DNA of 12,611 nucleotides from an uncultured Collinsella sp. (GCA_958435545.1 CAUBGU010000049.1:1-12611), one strand, 5' to 3'. Numbered from the stretch's first letter, positions 1 through 7,718 are shown. Numbers and translations: made by a program. The notes: generated by a model not told the origin, from the sequence alone.

Positions 1-751
1 AAACGGCCTGGTCGGAGGGGATGGTCCACGGCGTGGTCGTCCAGATGATAAAGTCAACCGGGCCGTCGAAGTTATCGAGGCCGGCGGGCTTGGAAGTCAT
101 CTCGAAGCGCACGAAAATGGACGGGCTCGTCTCGTCGGAGTACTCGATCTCGGCCTCGGCCAGCGCGGTGTGGCAGTGCTTGCACCAGTGAACCGGCTTG
201 TGACCGCGATATATCATGCCCTTATCGAACATGGCCTTGAAAACCTCGATGTCGGCGGCGTCGTGCTGGTGATAGAGCGTCAGATAGGGGTTGTCCCAAT
301 CGCCGAGCACGCCCAGGCGACGGAAGCCGGCCTTCTGCAGCTCGATGTTCTCGACAGCGAACTTGTTGCAAAGCTCGCGGATCTTAGCCGTGGAGGTCTG
401 GTTGAACTTCTCGGTGCCGAGCTTCTCCTCGACCTTATGCTCGATCGGCTGACCATGGCAGTCCCAACCGGGGACATAGGGAACCTCATAGCCCTGCATC
501 ATCCAGTAACGGTTGATCATGTCCTTGGAGATCTTGTTCATGGCGTGGCCGATGTGGATCGGGCCGTTGGCGTACGGAGGGCCGTCGTGCAGCACGAACC
601 TCTTGTGACCCTCGTTCTTCTTCAGAACCTGCTCGTAGACCTTGTTGTCCTGCCAGTCCTTGAGTCGCTTGGGCTCGGACTTGGAAAGACCGGCACGCAT
701 GGGAAAACCGGTCTTGGGCAGATTCATCGTCTGCTTGTACTCGTTTGCCAC
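1..751 (-). CDS. ileS: Isoleucyl-tRNA synthetase, N-terminal part (cut by window edge)
   Basis: This class I aminoacyl-tRNA synthetase charges tRNA-Ile with isoleucine in the cytoplasm. About 250 N-terminal codons are visible and the 3' end runs off the window. The start is a GTG at 749-751, preceded by AAAGGGG (756-762) at a 4-nt spacing. The next in-frame ATG is codon 9 and has no comparable ribosome site. Visible landmarks are the HIGH nucleotide-binding motif at residues 66-69 within PIHIGHA, the family block PGWDCHGQPIE at about 94-104, and the segment VHWCKHCHTALAEAE leading into the CP1 editing region. The full protein would be expected to have about 930-1050 residues. It lies directly downstream of an isoleucine-specific T-box leader on the same strand, which independently supports IleS over ValRS or LeuRS. 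No disruption is seen in the visible part. Confidence 0.97.
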   Translation of the reverse strand, partial: MANEYKQTMNLPKTGFPMRAGLSKSEPKRLKDWQDNKVYEQVLKKNEGHKRFVLHDGPPYANGPIHIGHAMNKISKDMINRYWMMQGYEVPYVPGWDCHGQPIEHKVEEKLGTEKFNQTSTAKIRELCNKFAVENIELQKAGFRRLGVLGDWDNPYLTLYHQHDAADIEVFKAMFDKGMIYRGHKPVHWCKHCHTALAEAEIEYSDETSPSIFVRFEMTSKPAGLDNFDGPVDFIIWTTTPWTIPSDQAV

Positions 752-794
752 GGTACCCCTTTCATGTCGTGGGCGCGCACGCCCGTTGGGCACC

Positions 795-831
795 AAAAAA
801 GCGCCCGTCCCTACAAGCTGGGACGAAGCGC
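795..831 (-). terminator. T-box regulated intrinsic terminator upstream of ileS
   Basis: On the minus strand GCGCTTCGTCCC (820-831) pairs with GGGACGGGCGC (801-811) around an 8-nt loop, followed by six T (795-800). The left arm uses the same CGTCCC bases that close the antiterminator, which is the usual T-box switch. It lies about 44 nt before the ileS start codon. Confidence 0.9.
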
Positions 832-1086
832 CACAAAACGGACTGTACGCCCGCAAAAGCTCTTCGTTTAACCACCCAGCTTAGATGCCCTCGCCCGCGT
901 ATTCGCGCGCTCGCATCCGTTACTCGGCTGGCCTGTATCGACGACCATCTCGGCGATATCTACTAAGACGAGCCTGTGCGACGCGTCCGTTGGGACCGCA
1001 GCTCCGGGGTGATTTTCATCGGTCGCATGCACGGGTTCTCAGCGCTCCCCGCTCTCTGTAACATGCGGACGGCCGACTACTCGTCC
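795..1086 (-). promoter_or_regulatory. T-box riboswitch (tRNA-Ile) controlling ileS
   Basis: Read on the minus strand, this leader has the parts of a long transcriptional T-box. Stem I is closed by GACGAG (1080-1085) with CTCGTC (967-972) and by CGTCCG (1066-1071) with CGGACG (984-989). It carries the conserved ACAGAGAGC-type block and a specifier loop GATGAAAATCACC. The specifier codon is ATC (1011-1013), an isoleucine codon. The antiterminator pairs AAGCTGGG with CCCAGCTT and ACGAAG with CTTCGT (861-882 with 815-828), leaving a 7-nt bulge TGGTTAA. Its TGGT can pair with the ACCA end of uncharged tRNA-Ile. The 3' half of the antiterminator is shared with the terminator at 795-831, so the two folds exclude each other. 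Uncharged tRNA-Ile should therefore raise ileS transcription. Confidence 0.93.
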
Positions 1087-1107
1087 CCATCAACGCTTAT
1101 GCGGAGT

Positions 1108-1136
1108 ATGCTAGCACGTTCCGCGCCGGCGAAAAA
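1108..1136 (-). promoter_or_regulatory. Candidate promoter for the T-box/ileS transcript
   Basis: On the minus strand an extended -10 TGCTAGCAT (hexamer TAGCAT at 1108-1113) lies just upstream of T-box stem I. The 17-nt spacing points to TTTTTC (1131-1136) as a weak -35. The position fits a start about 15 nt before stem I, at roughly 1100. The -35 match is poor, so the call rests on the -10 and the position. Confidence 0.45.
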
Positions 1137-1237
1137 CCCTCAACACTGGTTTTATACGTTCGAAATTTCTCGCGGCTGTGGACCTTCTCTAGGAGCAAAA
1201 TACCTGAAAGCACTTTATCGAACGAAAGAAGGCTGCT

Positions 1238-2320
1238 ATGCGCACAATTGGAATGAGCGACTACACCGTTGGCGAGGATTGCTTTACCGAGCTGCCAACT
1301 GCACTGGCGGAGTACGGCGCGAAGAAAGTCGCCATCATTGGCGGCAAGCGAGCCCTGGCTGCGGCGCTGCCGGGAATCGAGGCGGCACTTGAAGGTACCG
1401 ATGTCGAGGTCCTGGAGACGCGCGTCTATGGCACCAACAGTACGCGTGCCAATATCGCCAAGGTCGTGAACTCCCCTGCCTGCCAGGAAGCCGACGTGCT
1501 CATCGCATGCGGCGGCGGCAAGGCGCTCGACACCGTGAAGACCGCAGCCATCGAGCTCAAGAAGATCGTCTTCACCGTCCCGACGATCTGTTCTAACTGC
1601 TCCGCCGCGACCGCCATTGCCGTTGTCTACAACGACGACGGCTCGCTCGAGGGCTATTCGTACCCCAACCGACCCGCGCACATCTTCATCAACCCCAAGA
1701 TCATCGCCGAGGCACCGGCAGAGTACTTCTGGGCCGGCGTGGGCGATGCCCTGTCTAAGCAGCCCGAGGTCGAATACGCCACGAGCGCCGGCAATTTGGA
1801 GCATACCGCCGGTCTTGGCCTGGCACTCGCCCACACCTGCTCCGAGCCGCTGTTTACTTATGGCGTCCAGGGTCTTGAGGACGTGCGCCGGAATCTGTCG
1901 AGCGAGGCCGTCAAGCAGATCGCGCTCGACATCGTGGTCAACACGGGCTATGTCTCGAACCTGACCAACCAAAACGATTACTACTACAACTCGAGCGTGG
2001 CGCATGCGTTCTACAACGCCACGTGCAGCATCCCGCGAGAGAGCTCTTACCTGCACGGCGAGGTCGTAAGTCTAGGCGTGCTGGTGCTGTTTGCCTATAC
2101 GGGCGATACCGAGAACCTTGAGCGCTACGCCGCCTTTAACAAGCAGATGGGCCTGCCCGTGACGCTTGAGCAGGTCGGCCTTACCGAGGCCGATATCCCA
2201 GCCCTGTGCGAATACGCGCACGCCACCAACGAGTGGAAGCAGGGCAACCCGGAGCCCTTCACCGACGAGAAATTCGCCGCCGCCATCAAGACCGCCAACG
2301 CCTACGGCCACACCCTCTAG
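1238..2320 (+). CDS. Iron-containing alcohol dehydrogenase, GldA/HcxA-like
   Basis: A 360-residue NAD(P)-dependent, metal-dependent dehydrogenase of the glycerol dehydrogenase-like family, typical in length and cytoplasmic. The dinucleotide-binding block GGGKALDT is at residues 92-99. The metal ligands of the fold are present: D170 in GVGDALSK, H256 in VAHAFYN and H273 in YLHGEVV. The segment PTICSNCSAATAIAVVYND (115-133) resembles HcxA (YbdH, a hydroxycarboxylate dehydrogenase) more than GldA, which usually has PTIASTDAP here. The substrate may therefore be a 2-oxo/2-hydroxy acid or another small polyol. The ATG at 1238 is preceded by AAGAAGG (1226-1232) with 5-nt spacing. It is transcribed divergently from the T-box/ileS unit and ends in its own terminator, so it appears to be a single-gene unit. 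I could not pick a convincing promoter. Family assignment is firm; substrate is not. Confidence 0.9.
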   Translation: MRTIGMSDYTVGEDCFTELPTALAEYGAKKVAIIGGKRALAAALPGIEAALEGTDVEVLETRVYGTNSTRANIAKVVNSPACQEADVLIACGGGKALDTVKTAAIELKKIVFTVPTICSNCSAATAIAVVYNDDGSLEGYSYPNRPAHIFINPKIIAEAPAEYFWAGVGDALSKQPEVEYATSAGNLEHTAGLGLALAHTCSEPLFTYGVQGLEDVRRNLSSEAVKQIALDIVVNTGYVSNLTNQNDYYYNSSVAHAFYNATCSIPRESSYLHGEVVSLGVLVLFAYTGDTENLERYAAFNKQMGLPVTLEQVGLTEADIPALCEYAHATNEWKQGNPEPFTDEKFAAAIKTANAYGHTL

Positions 2321-2328
2321 TTCTAACC

Positions 2329-2370
2329 CAAAACCACCACAAGGGAGCAGCACCTTTGTGGTGGTTTTTT
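2329..2370 (+). terminator. Intrinsic terminator of the dehydrogenase gene
   Basis: AAACCACCACAA (2331-2342) pairs exactly with TTGTGGTGGTTT (2356-2367), and the plus strand runs into a T tract to 2370. The minus strand also reaches TTTTGGG after the stem, so it may act in both directions. The convergent DUF523 gene has its stop codon at 2369-2371, at the edge of the hairpin. Confidence 0.88.
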
Positions 2371-2824
2371 ATTGCTCCAACATGCTGGGATCAAACTCGC
2401 TTGCCGGGATCACACGGTAGCCGTGGCGCAGGAGCAGGTCGACGAAAACACCGTTGCCCGCGGTGAGCGTACCGCTAAAGGTGCCGTCGTAGATGTGACC
2501 CGCACCGCACGAGGGGCTGCGGTCCTGAAGGATGCACGCGACTATCTCTTCCGGTCCGCCTGCCTGCTCGCACATATCAAACGCGCGCTGAGCACCCTGG
2601 CGAAACTCGCGATCGACTGAGGTACCCTCGCAGGTACGGACCTCGCCGTTCACAATCTCGGACGGCTTGCGCGGCGTGGGCAGGCCCCCAAAGACCTCAG
2701 GGCACACGAGGAGGGCCTCGGTCCCCGTGCGCTCGCAAGCCTCGACCAACGCGCGGTGGTAGTTATCGAGCCCGTTATACTTGCAGCTCTCGCCCATCAA
2801 GCAGGCGCTCACCACGATCTTCAT
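2369..2824 (-). CDS. DUF523 family protein
   Basis: A 151-residue cytoplasmic protein, full length for the DUF523 family, whose biochemical role is not established. The family signatures are intact: SACLMGESCKYNG (6-18, with C8 and C14), CPEVFGGLPTPRKPSE (41-56) and DRSPSCGAGHIYDGTFS (101-117, C106). The conserved cysteines suggest metal or iron-sulfur binding, but that is inference. I chose the ATG at 2824 because AGAGG lies 7 nt upstream and the family normally begins MKI-V-SACL. The ATG at 2830 is too close to that site, and a TTG at 2839 is less likely. The gene lies downstream of ftsH but behind a strong terminator (2841-2880). It therefore needs readthrough or a promoter I cannot identify. 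Confidence 0.9.
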   Translation of the reverse strand: MKIVVSACLMGESCKYNGLDNYHRALVEACERTGTEALLVCPEVFGGLPTPRKPSEIVNGEVRTCEGTSVDREFRQGAQRAFDMCEQAGGPEEIVACILQDRSPSCGAGHIYDGTFSGTLTAGNGVFVDLLLRHGYRVIPASEFDPSMLEQ

Positions 2825-2840
2825 TTCCATCCCTCTCAAG

Positions 2841-2880
2841 AAAAACGCCCCATTTGAGAAAGCTGCTCAAATGGGGCGTC
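2841..2880 (-). terminator. Intrinsic terminator of ftsH
   Basis: On the minus strand ACGCCCCATTTGAG pairs with CTCAAATGGGGCGT (about 2845-2879) around a short loop, then TTTTTCTT follows. It lies 26 nt after the ftsH stop and ends just before the DUF523 ribosome-binding site. It is the strongest rho-independent terminator in the window. Confidence 0.93.
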
Positions 2881-2905
2881 GGCGTTTACTGGCTCGACTG
2901 CGGCT

Positions 2906-4813
2906 TTACTGTTGCTTGGGCATCAGCGGATTCTCGCGCGTGAGGAGATTCATGAACTCCTCACCCGTGATGGTCTCCTTCTTGTACAGATAACGAGCCA
3001 GCTCATGGAGCTTGAACTTGTTCTCCTTGAGGATCTGCAGGGCGCGATCGTGCGCATCCTCGATCAGCTTAGCGACAATCGCGTCCACACGCTCGGCCGT
3101 ACCAGGGGCGCAGGTGAGCGACGTATCCTGATTGAGATACGCGTTCTGCACGGTACCGAGCGCCATCATGCCAAACTCGTCGGACATACCAAAGCGCGTC
3201 ACCATGTTGCGGGCGAGCTTGGTGGCCTGCTCGATATCGTTGGCGGCGCCGGTCGTCATCTCGCCAAAGATGAGTTCCTCGGCCGCACGGCCACCGCAAT
3301 AGACGGCGAGCTTGTCCAGGACCTCCTGGCGTGTGGTCAGGAAGCGCTCGTCCTCCTCCACCTGCATGGTGTAGCCCAGAGCACCGCTCGTGCGCGGCAC
3401 GATGGTGATCTTCGTGACCGGCGCAGAGCCCTTCTGGCGGGCAGCGACGATAGCATGGCCGATCTCGTGATAAGAAACGACCTGCTTCTCGTGGTCGGAC
3501 AGCACCGTGGACTTGCGCTGCTGGCCGGCAATGACAACCTCCACCGACTCCTCAAAGTCATCCTGGGTTGCACGCTTGCGACCCTCACGAACGGCGCGCA
3601 GAGCGCCCTCGTTGATGATATTGGCCAGGTCGGCGCCCGAGGCACCGGGCGTGGCGCGGGCAATCGCGGTCAGATCGATCGGCGGCTCGGTCTTCACACT
3701 CTTGGCGTGGAGCTCGAGGATGTTCTTACGGCCGGTCAGATCGGGCAGCTCGACGGGGATGCGGCGGTCAAAACGACCGGGGCGCAGTAGAGCGGGATCG
3801 AGACTGTCGGGGCGGTTGGTTGCGGCAAGGACAACGATACCCTTGTGGTTATCGAAGCCATCCATCTCGGTCAGCAACTGATTGAGCGTCTGCTCGCGCT
3901 CGTCGTTGCCGCTAAAGCCGCCGCCATCGCGCTTCTTACCGATGGTATCGATCTCATCGATAAAGACGATACACGGTGCCTTTTCCTTGGCCTGCTTAAA
4001 CAGGTCACGAACCTTAGCAGCGCCGCGACCAACAAACATCTCAACGAACTCAGAGCCCGAAATGCTAAAGAACGGAACGCCCGCCTCGCCGGCAACAGCC
4101 TTGGCAAGCAGGGTCTTACCGGTACCCGGAGGGCCAACAAGGAGAGCACCGCGCGGCAACTTGGCGCCGATTTCCTCGTAGCGCTGCGGTTTCTCCAGAA
4201 AGTCAACGACCTCCTTGAGAGACTCCTTGGCCTCTTCCTGGCCAGCGACGTCCTTAAAGGTCACGCCCACATCCTTGGAAGCGATCACGCGTGCACCGGA
4301 CTTGCCCAGTCCGCCGCCGCCAAAGCCACCGCCCCCAAAGTTCATCGACGGGCCGTCATCGCCCATAGCCTTCTTCATACGGCGGTTGAGCCACCAACCG
4401 ATGAGGAAGAAGATGGCCATGGGAAGAATGAGCGTAAGCAGGTAGTAGGTCATCAGACCCGAGTTTTTATCGGGAACGACCGACTCCAGGGACGCACCGG
4501 ATTCAAGCACGCGATCGGTAAAACCCGCGTCATTCGGCACACCGGTCGTCTTGTAGGCGATGTTCTCGTCCTCGCCCTTCTTGGTGTAATAAATCGTGTA
4601 ATCGTCCGTGTTGTACTCGACCTTGTCGACGCTCTTCTTATCGAGTGCTTTGACAAACGTCGAGTAATCGGTCTTCGTAATCTGCTGCGTGTGACCGATG
4701 TTGGGGAACAGAACGGTCGAGAGCACGAGGTAGACGACGAAGGCGATGAGCACGTAGAGGATCATATTCCGTCTACGCTTGTTGTCATCCATCTCCATCT
4801 GCTTGAACTCCAT
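2906..4813 (-). CDS. ftsH: ATP-dependent zinc metalloprotease FtsH
   Basis: A membrane-anchored AAA+ protease that degrades misassembled membrane proteins and selected soluble regulators as a hexamer. Its 635 residues are a normal length. Two membrane segments are visible (about 17-36 and 120-142) with the extracytoplasmic stretch between them, then a Gly-rich linker (159-170). The AAA domain has Walker A GPPGTGKT (227-234), pore motif FVG (260-262), Walker B VFIDE (283-287) and the second region of homology (about 331-350, ending RPGRFDR). The protease domain has HEIGH (449-453) and the third zinc ligand D526 in [13 protein letters not shown] replaces the commoner HEAGH but keeps HExxH. The ATG at 4813 has no clear Shine-Dalgarno. 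M6 (4798) has GGAG 9 nt upstream, so the true start may be five or seven codons later. Transcription ends at the 2841-2880 hairpin. Confidence 0.97.
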   Translation of the reverse strand: MEFKQMEMDDNKRRRNMILYVLIAFVVYLVLSTVLFPNIGHTQQITKTDYSTFVKALDKKSVDKVEYNTDDYTIYYTKKGEDENIAYKTTGVPNDAGFTDRVLESGASLESVVPDKNSGLMTYYLLTLILPMAIFFLIGWWLNRRMKKAMGDDGPSMNFGGGGFGGGGLGKSGARVIASKDVGVTFKDVAGQEEAKESLKEVVDFLEKPQRYEEIGAKLPRGALLVGPPGTGKTLLAKAVAGEAGVPFFSISGSEFVEMFVGRGAAKVRDLFKQAKEKAPCIVFIDEIDTIGKKRDGGGFSGNDEREQTLNQLLTEMDGFDNHKGIVVLAATNRPDSLDPALLRPGRFDRRIPVELPDLTGRKNILELHAKSVKTEPPIDLTAIARATPGASGADLANIINEGALRAVREGRKRATQDDFEESVEVVIAGQQRKSTVLSDHEKQVVSYHEIGHAIVAARQKGSAPVTKITIVPRTSGALGYTMQVEEDERFLTTRQEVLDKLAVYCGGRAAEELIFGEMTTGAANDIEQATKLARNMVTRFGMSDEFGMMALGTVQNAYLNQDTSLTCAPGTAERVDAIVAKLIEDAHDRALQILKENKFKLHELARYLYKKETITGEEFMNLLTRENPLMPKQQ

Positions 4814-4890
4814 CTACTGGGGTTGATAATGCTAACTAGAATACCCAACACGGCCGGCGATAAACCGACGCCGGGCACGAAAGGATAGAG

Positions 4891-5138
4891 ATGGCATCAC
4901 TGTAAGTCGGCAAGGTTCAAATCTATACGGGAGACGGCAAGGGCAAGACGAAGGCTGCTTTGGGGCGCGAGAGGATGTCGAGGAACTGATTGCGATAAAG
5001 CCCGCCACCACGGAGCTCGTGCTAACCGGCCGCGGCCTGCTGCCCCTCGCAGACCTCGCGGACCTGGTCACCGAAATGCGACCCGTCAAACACTACTTCG
5101 ACGAAGGCCTCCTAGCCCGTCAGGGCATCGAATACTAA
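4891..5138 (+). pseudogene. Remnant of corrinoid adenosyltransferase (cobO/btuR)
   Basis: The remains of an ATP:co(I)rrinoid adenosyltransferase, the enzyme that adds the adenosyl group in coenzyme B12 synthesis. From an ATG at 4891, behind GGATAGAG, the frame reads MASL and then hits a TAA (4903-4905). The same frame continues VGKVQIYTGDGKGKTKAALG, matching the enzyme's N-terminal P-loop; the usual GKGKTT is GKGKTK here. About 4961-4971 the match jumps to another frame. This reads EDVEELIAIKP, then TGRGLLPLADLADLVTEMRP, then VKHYFDEG, and ends GIEY with TAA at 5136-5138, matching the C-terminus. About 100 central residues are missing. A stop, an internal deletion and a frame change together mean it cannot make the enzyme. 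A functional copy may exist elsewhere in the genome. Confidence 0.88.
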
Positions 5139-5170
5139 TTTGATTCGTTTTCCGCCAACACCTACAGCTC

Positions 5171-5248
5171 ATAAGGAAGTTGCGGTGGAATAGTACTTGT
5201 TTGACGGTCCGCAAGGGCTTTTCAGGAACTATTTCACCGCAACTTATC
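5171..5248. repeat. Long inverted repeat (REP/MITE-like hairpin)
   Basis: An 18-nt arm AAGTTGCGGTGGAATAGT (5177-5194) and its reverse complement (5228-5245) match with one mismatch, enclosing a 33-nt centre. Just outside, ATAAG on the left and CTTAT on the right extend the symmetry imperfectly. It lies between the 3' end of the cobO remnant and the 3' end of the convergent MATE gene. Neither strand has a good T tract, so a dispersed palindromic element is more likely than a plain terminator. No transposase is present. Copy number cannot be judged from this window. Confidence 0.7.
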
Positions 5249-5268
5249 AGGGGTATCCGACGGATGAG

Positions 5269-6618
5269 CTAGGCGGTGGCGCGGCCTAGCCAGTTGCCGC
5301 TGTGGTGGTAGATGGTGAACATGGTTGCGGTGATGAGCCAGGTTACGGGGTAGACCAGCAGTAGATGCTCGAGCGACGGATCGAAGGGCATGATCGCAAA
5401 CACCCAAATCACTCTGAGTACGACGGTGCCAAAGATGGTGAGCATCATAGGCTGCAGACTCACGCCGGCGCCGCGGATGGAACCCGAGGCGTTCTCGATA
5501 ATCGAGAAAATCGCATAGAACGGCGCAATGAAATGGAGGATGGTCGTGGTGTACGCCGAAATCGAAGCATCGTCGACAAACAAACGCGACAGCGGGCCCG
5601 AGAACACCAGCAGCACGGCAGACAGGCCACCAATGAGCATAAACGACAGCACGAGCGACGTATGGTAGCCCTTGCGCATGCGCTCGTAGTTGCGCGCGCC
5701 AAAGTTCTGCGCCGAGAACGTAGTGATCGATACGCCGAGCGCCTCGGTCACCATCCAGATAATGCCATCCAGGCGCCCAGATAGACCCCAAGCAGTCGTG
5801 ACATCGGCGCCAAACGAGTTGACCGACACCTGAATCAAAACGTTGGAAATCGAATACGCAGCAGACTGAAAGCCAAGCGGCAGACCACACGAGATCATGC
5901 TCTTGCAAATACCGCGATCGATACCGAGCTTAGACAGCGAAAGACGCCATGCACCCGGAGCGCGCATCATGCGCAACACGATCATCGTTGCATTGGAGCA
6001 AATGGTCAGCGCCACTGCGATGCCACAGCCCAGCGCCTCCATATGCAACACAGCGACAAAGATGATATCCAGCACCACGTTAACCAGGCAGCCAGAGGCA
6101 ATGATCACGGCGGGCCCGCGTGTGTCGCCCACGGCACGCAGCAGTGCGGTTCCCATATTAAGCAGCAGTGCCGCAACCATCGCGGCAAAATAACAGCGAG
6201 CATAGGCCACGCCCTCGGCCAATAGTTCATGCGGCGTGTTCATAAGCACCAGCATGGGCTCAACGAACACTATGCCAAGAATCGAGAAAACGATACCGCC
6301 CACCAGCGCAAGCGTCATGGCCGTATGGACCGAACGGCTCAGACGCTCATCATCGTGCTGGCCAAAAAACTGACCGGTAATAACGGCACAGCCAGCACCC
6401 ACACCGACGCAAAAACCAATGCAGAGCTCGGTGAGCACCATCGTGGCCTGAATGCCACCCAGCGCGAGCTTGCCGCCAAACTGACCGACGATATAGGTAC
6501 CGATAAGCGTGTATGCCTGCTGAAAGAACGAACTAAAGAAAATGGGAACGCACAGCGACAGCAGCTGCTGCCAAATGACACCCTGCGTTACATCGATAGC
6601 CGTAGATTTCTTAGCCAC
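5269..6618 (-). CDS. MATE family efflux transporter
   Basis: A 449-residue integral membrane protein of usual MATE length, with hydrophobic segments consistent with twelve membrane helices in two pseudo-symmetric halves. It would export organic cations, drugs or metabolites in exchange for Na+ or H+; the substrate cannot be read from sequence. The N-terminal half starts with LSLCVPIFFSSFFQQAYTL (about residues 20-38), where many relatives have a P-x-x-x-x-x-LFQQLYNLVD block. The second half carries GLPLGFQSAAYSISN (about 244-258). The aspartate common after the first block (NLVDxxxVG) is Gly40 here. The start is GTG (6616-6618), with GGGGAG five nt upstream. It has a candidate promoter of its own and lies 120 nt after the methyltransferase gene. 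No disruption is seen. Confidence 0.93.
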   Translation of the reverse strand: MAKKSTAIDVTQGVIWQQLLSLCVPIFFSSFFQQAYTLIGTYIVGQFGGKLALGGIQATMVLTELCIGFCVGVGAGCAVITGQFFGQHDDERLSRSVHTAMTLALVGGIVFSILGIVFVEPMLVLMNTPHELLAEGVAYARCYFAAMVAALLLNMGTALLRAVGDTRGPAVIIASGCLVNVVLDIIFVAVLHMEALGCGIAVALTICSNATMIVLRMMRAPGAWRLSLSKLGIDRGICKSMISCGLPLGFQSAAYSISNVLIQVSVNSFGADVTTAWGLSGRLDGIIWMVTEALGVSITTFSAQNFGARNYERMRKGYHTSLVLSFMLIGGLSAVLLVFSGPLSRLFVDDASISAYTTTILHFIAPFYAIFSIIENASGSIRGAGVSLQPMMLTIFGTVVLRVIWVFAIMPFDPSLEHLLLVYPVTWLITATMFTIYHHSGNWLGRATA

Positions 6619-6655
6619 ACGCCCTCCCCACTAGCGTACGCCAAACAACACATCA

Positions 6656-6684
6656 ATAGTACGGCAAAGCCGCTATCAGCTTAA
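6656..6684 (-). promoter_or_regulatory. Candidate promoter of the MATE gene
   Basis: On the minus strand TTAAGC (6679-6684) and TACTAT (6656-6661) are separated by 17 nt, 37 nt ahead of the GTG start. Spacing is ideal but the hexamers match the consensus only partly (3/6 and 4/6). Confidence 0.35.
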
Positions 6685-6738
6685 CACCGACCGAAGGCAG
6701 TCGAAACACCTCTGGCGGCAAAGCTCGAGAGCACCCCG

Positions 6739-7653
6739 CTAGTGATACAGCCCCGGCTGGTAGTGGTACTCGTTGCTCACATGCGGGCACAGCTGCCAAA
6801 AGGCGACAGCACTTGCCGCGGCCACGTTGAGCGAATCGACCCCATGCGCCATCGGAATACGCACGGCGCAGTCGCAGCCTGCAATGGTCTTGACGCCCAA
6901 GCCAGCACCCTCGGTGCCCATAAAGATTGCCAGGCGGTCGATCTCCTGCAGCGCGGGATCGTCCAACGACACCGAATCATCCGTCAACGCCATGGCGGCA
7001 CACGAAAAGCCGGCATCGTGCAGCGCCGCCAGCCCATCATGCGGCCATACGCGCGCCTCGCTGCCAATGCGCGTCCAGGGCACCTGGAACACCGTGCCCA
7101 TACTCACGCGGGCCGAGCGACGATACAGCGGGTCACAGCACGTAGGGCTCACCAAAATGCCATCGACGTTCAGCGCAGCCGCCGAGCGGAAAATCGCGCC
7201 GACGTTGGTGTGGTCGACAATGCCCTCGAGCACGCACACGCGCACCGGACGACCCCCCGCCGCCTCGACAACGCCGCCCAAGAACTCATCAACCGGAATC
7301 TGACGCAGGCGACGGAACGCCGCCAGCGCGCCGCGCGTCACGTTAAAGCCCGTCAACTGCTCCATGAGCTCCATGGAGGCCACGAACACGGGAACCGGAC
7401 CCGCTCCCTCGCGCACGACAAGCTGGTCAAACAGCGGCATCATCTGGTCGAGCCAGCGCTCGCCCAGAAGAAAGCTCACCGGCTCATATCCGGCGCGAAC
7501 CGCACGCTCGATGACCTTGGCACTCTCAGCGATAAAAATGCCCTTCTGCGGCTCCAGCACGCAGCGAAGCTCACGCTCGGTCAGTCGCACGTAGGCATCG
7601 AGCCGCTCGTCCTCGAGCGAATCAATTCGCAGAACCTCAACGGCATCAGTCAT
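6739..7653 (-). CDS. TrmH/SpoU family RNA 2'-O-ribose methyltransferase
   Basis: A 304-residue S-adenosylmethionine-dependent SPOUT methyltransferase that methylates a ribose 2'-OH in rRNA or tRNA; the target nucleotide is not deducible. All three family motifs are present: NVGAIFRSA (150-158, with N150 and R156), IFMGTEGAGL (243-252) and IPMAHGVDSLNVAAA (266-280, with N276). The N-terminal 110 residues look like the small RNA-binding domain of RlmB/TrmH relatives (LTERELR, then GIFIAESAKVIERAV). The ATG at 7653 is preferred because CAGG lies 5-6 nt upstream. An in-frame ATG at 7686 would add eleven Cys-rich residues but lacks a ribosome site. It is upstream of the MATE gene on the same strand, but a candidate MATE promoter makes shared transcription uncertain. 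Confidence 0.92.
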   Translation of the reverse strand: MTDAVEVLRIDSLEDERLDAYVRLTERELRCVLEPQKGIFIAESAKVIERAVRAGYEPVSFLLGERWLDQMMPLFDQLVVREGAGPVPVFVASMELMEQLTGFNVTRGALAAFRRLRQIPVDEFLGGVVEAAGGRPVRVCVLEGIVDHTNVGAIFRSAAALNVDGILVSPTCCDPLYRRSARVSMGTVFQVPWTRIGSEARVWPHDGLAALHDAGFSCAAMALTDDSVSLDDPALQEIDRLAIFMGTEGAGLGVKTIAGCDCAVRIPMAHGVDSLNVAAASAVAFWQLCPHVSNEYHYQPGLYH

Positions 7654-7695
7654 AGCAGCCTGCCCGCACCCTTCTTTACAGCACATCTATACCAA

Positions 7696-7718
7696 ACGAG
7701 GCGACGCTAAGCGCCGCC
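7696..7718 (-). terminator. Possible terminator between folA and the methyltransferase
   Basis: On the minus strand GGCGGCGC (7711-7718) pairs with GCGTCGCC (7700-7707), including one G-T pair, around TTA. Only CTCGTTTGG follows, so the T tract is weak. A smaller stem AGGCG/CGCCT overlaps the folA stop. Termination here is plausible, not certain. Confidence 0.4.

Noticed and set aside
170..871. A 233-codon plus-strand frame opposite ileS and the T-box
   Set aside because: The minus strand here carries clear IleRS motifs and a structured leader; this frame has neither a ribosome site nor a recognisable domain.
1154..1168. TATACG and the GAAATTTC palindrome as a promoter or operator for the dehydrogenase
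   Set aside because: No -35 hexamer at a suitable distance, and the 8-bp palindrome is too short to support on its own.
1097..2056. A 319-codon open frame on the minus strand opposite the alcohol dehydrogenase
   Set aside because: It is antisense to a gene with intact family motifs and runs across the T-box promoter region. No ribosome site or known domain is seen.
4854..4874. Small hairpin CCGGCG/CGCCGG between ftsH and the cobO remnant
   Set aside because: Six perfect pairs in GC-rich DNA with no T tract, no second copy and no clear promoter relation. It could be chance.
3845..4888. A 347-codon plus-strand frame opposite ftsH
   Set aside because: Antisense shadow of ftsH. The similar plus-strand frames opposite the methyltransferase (6742-7710) and thyA (8327-9142) were dropped for the same reason.
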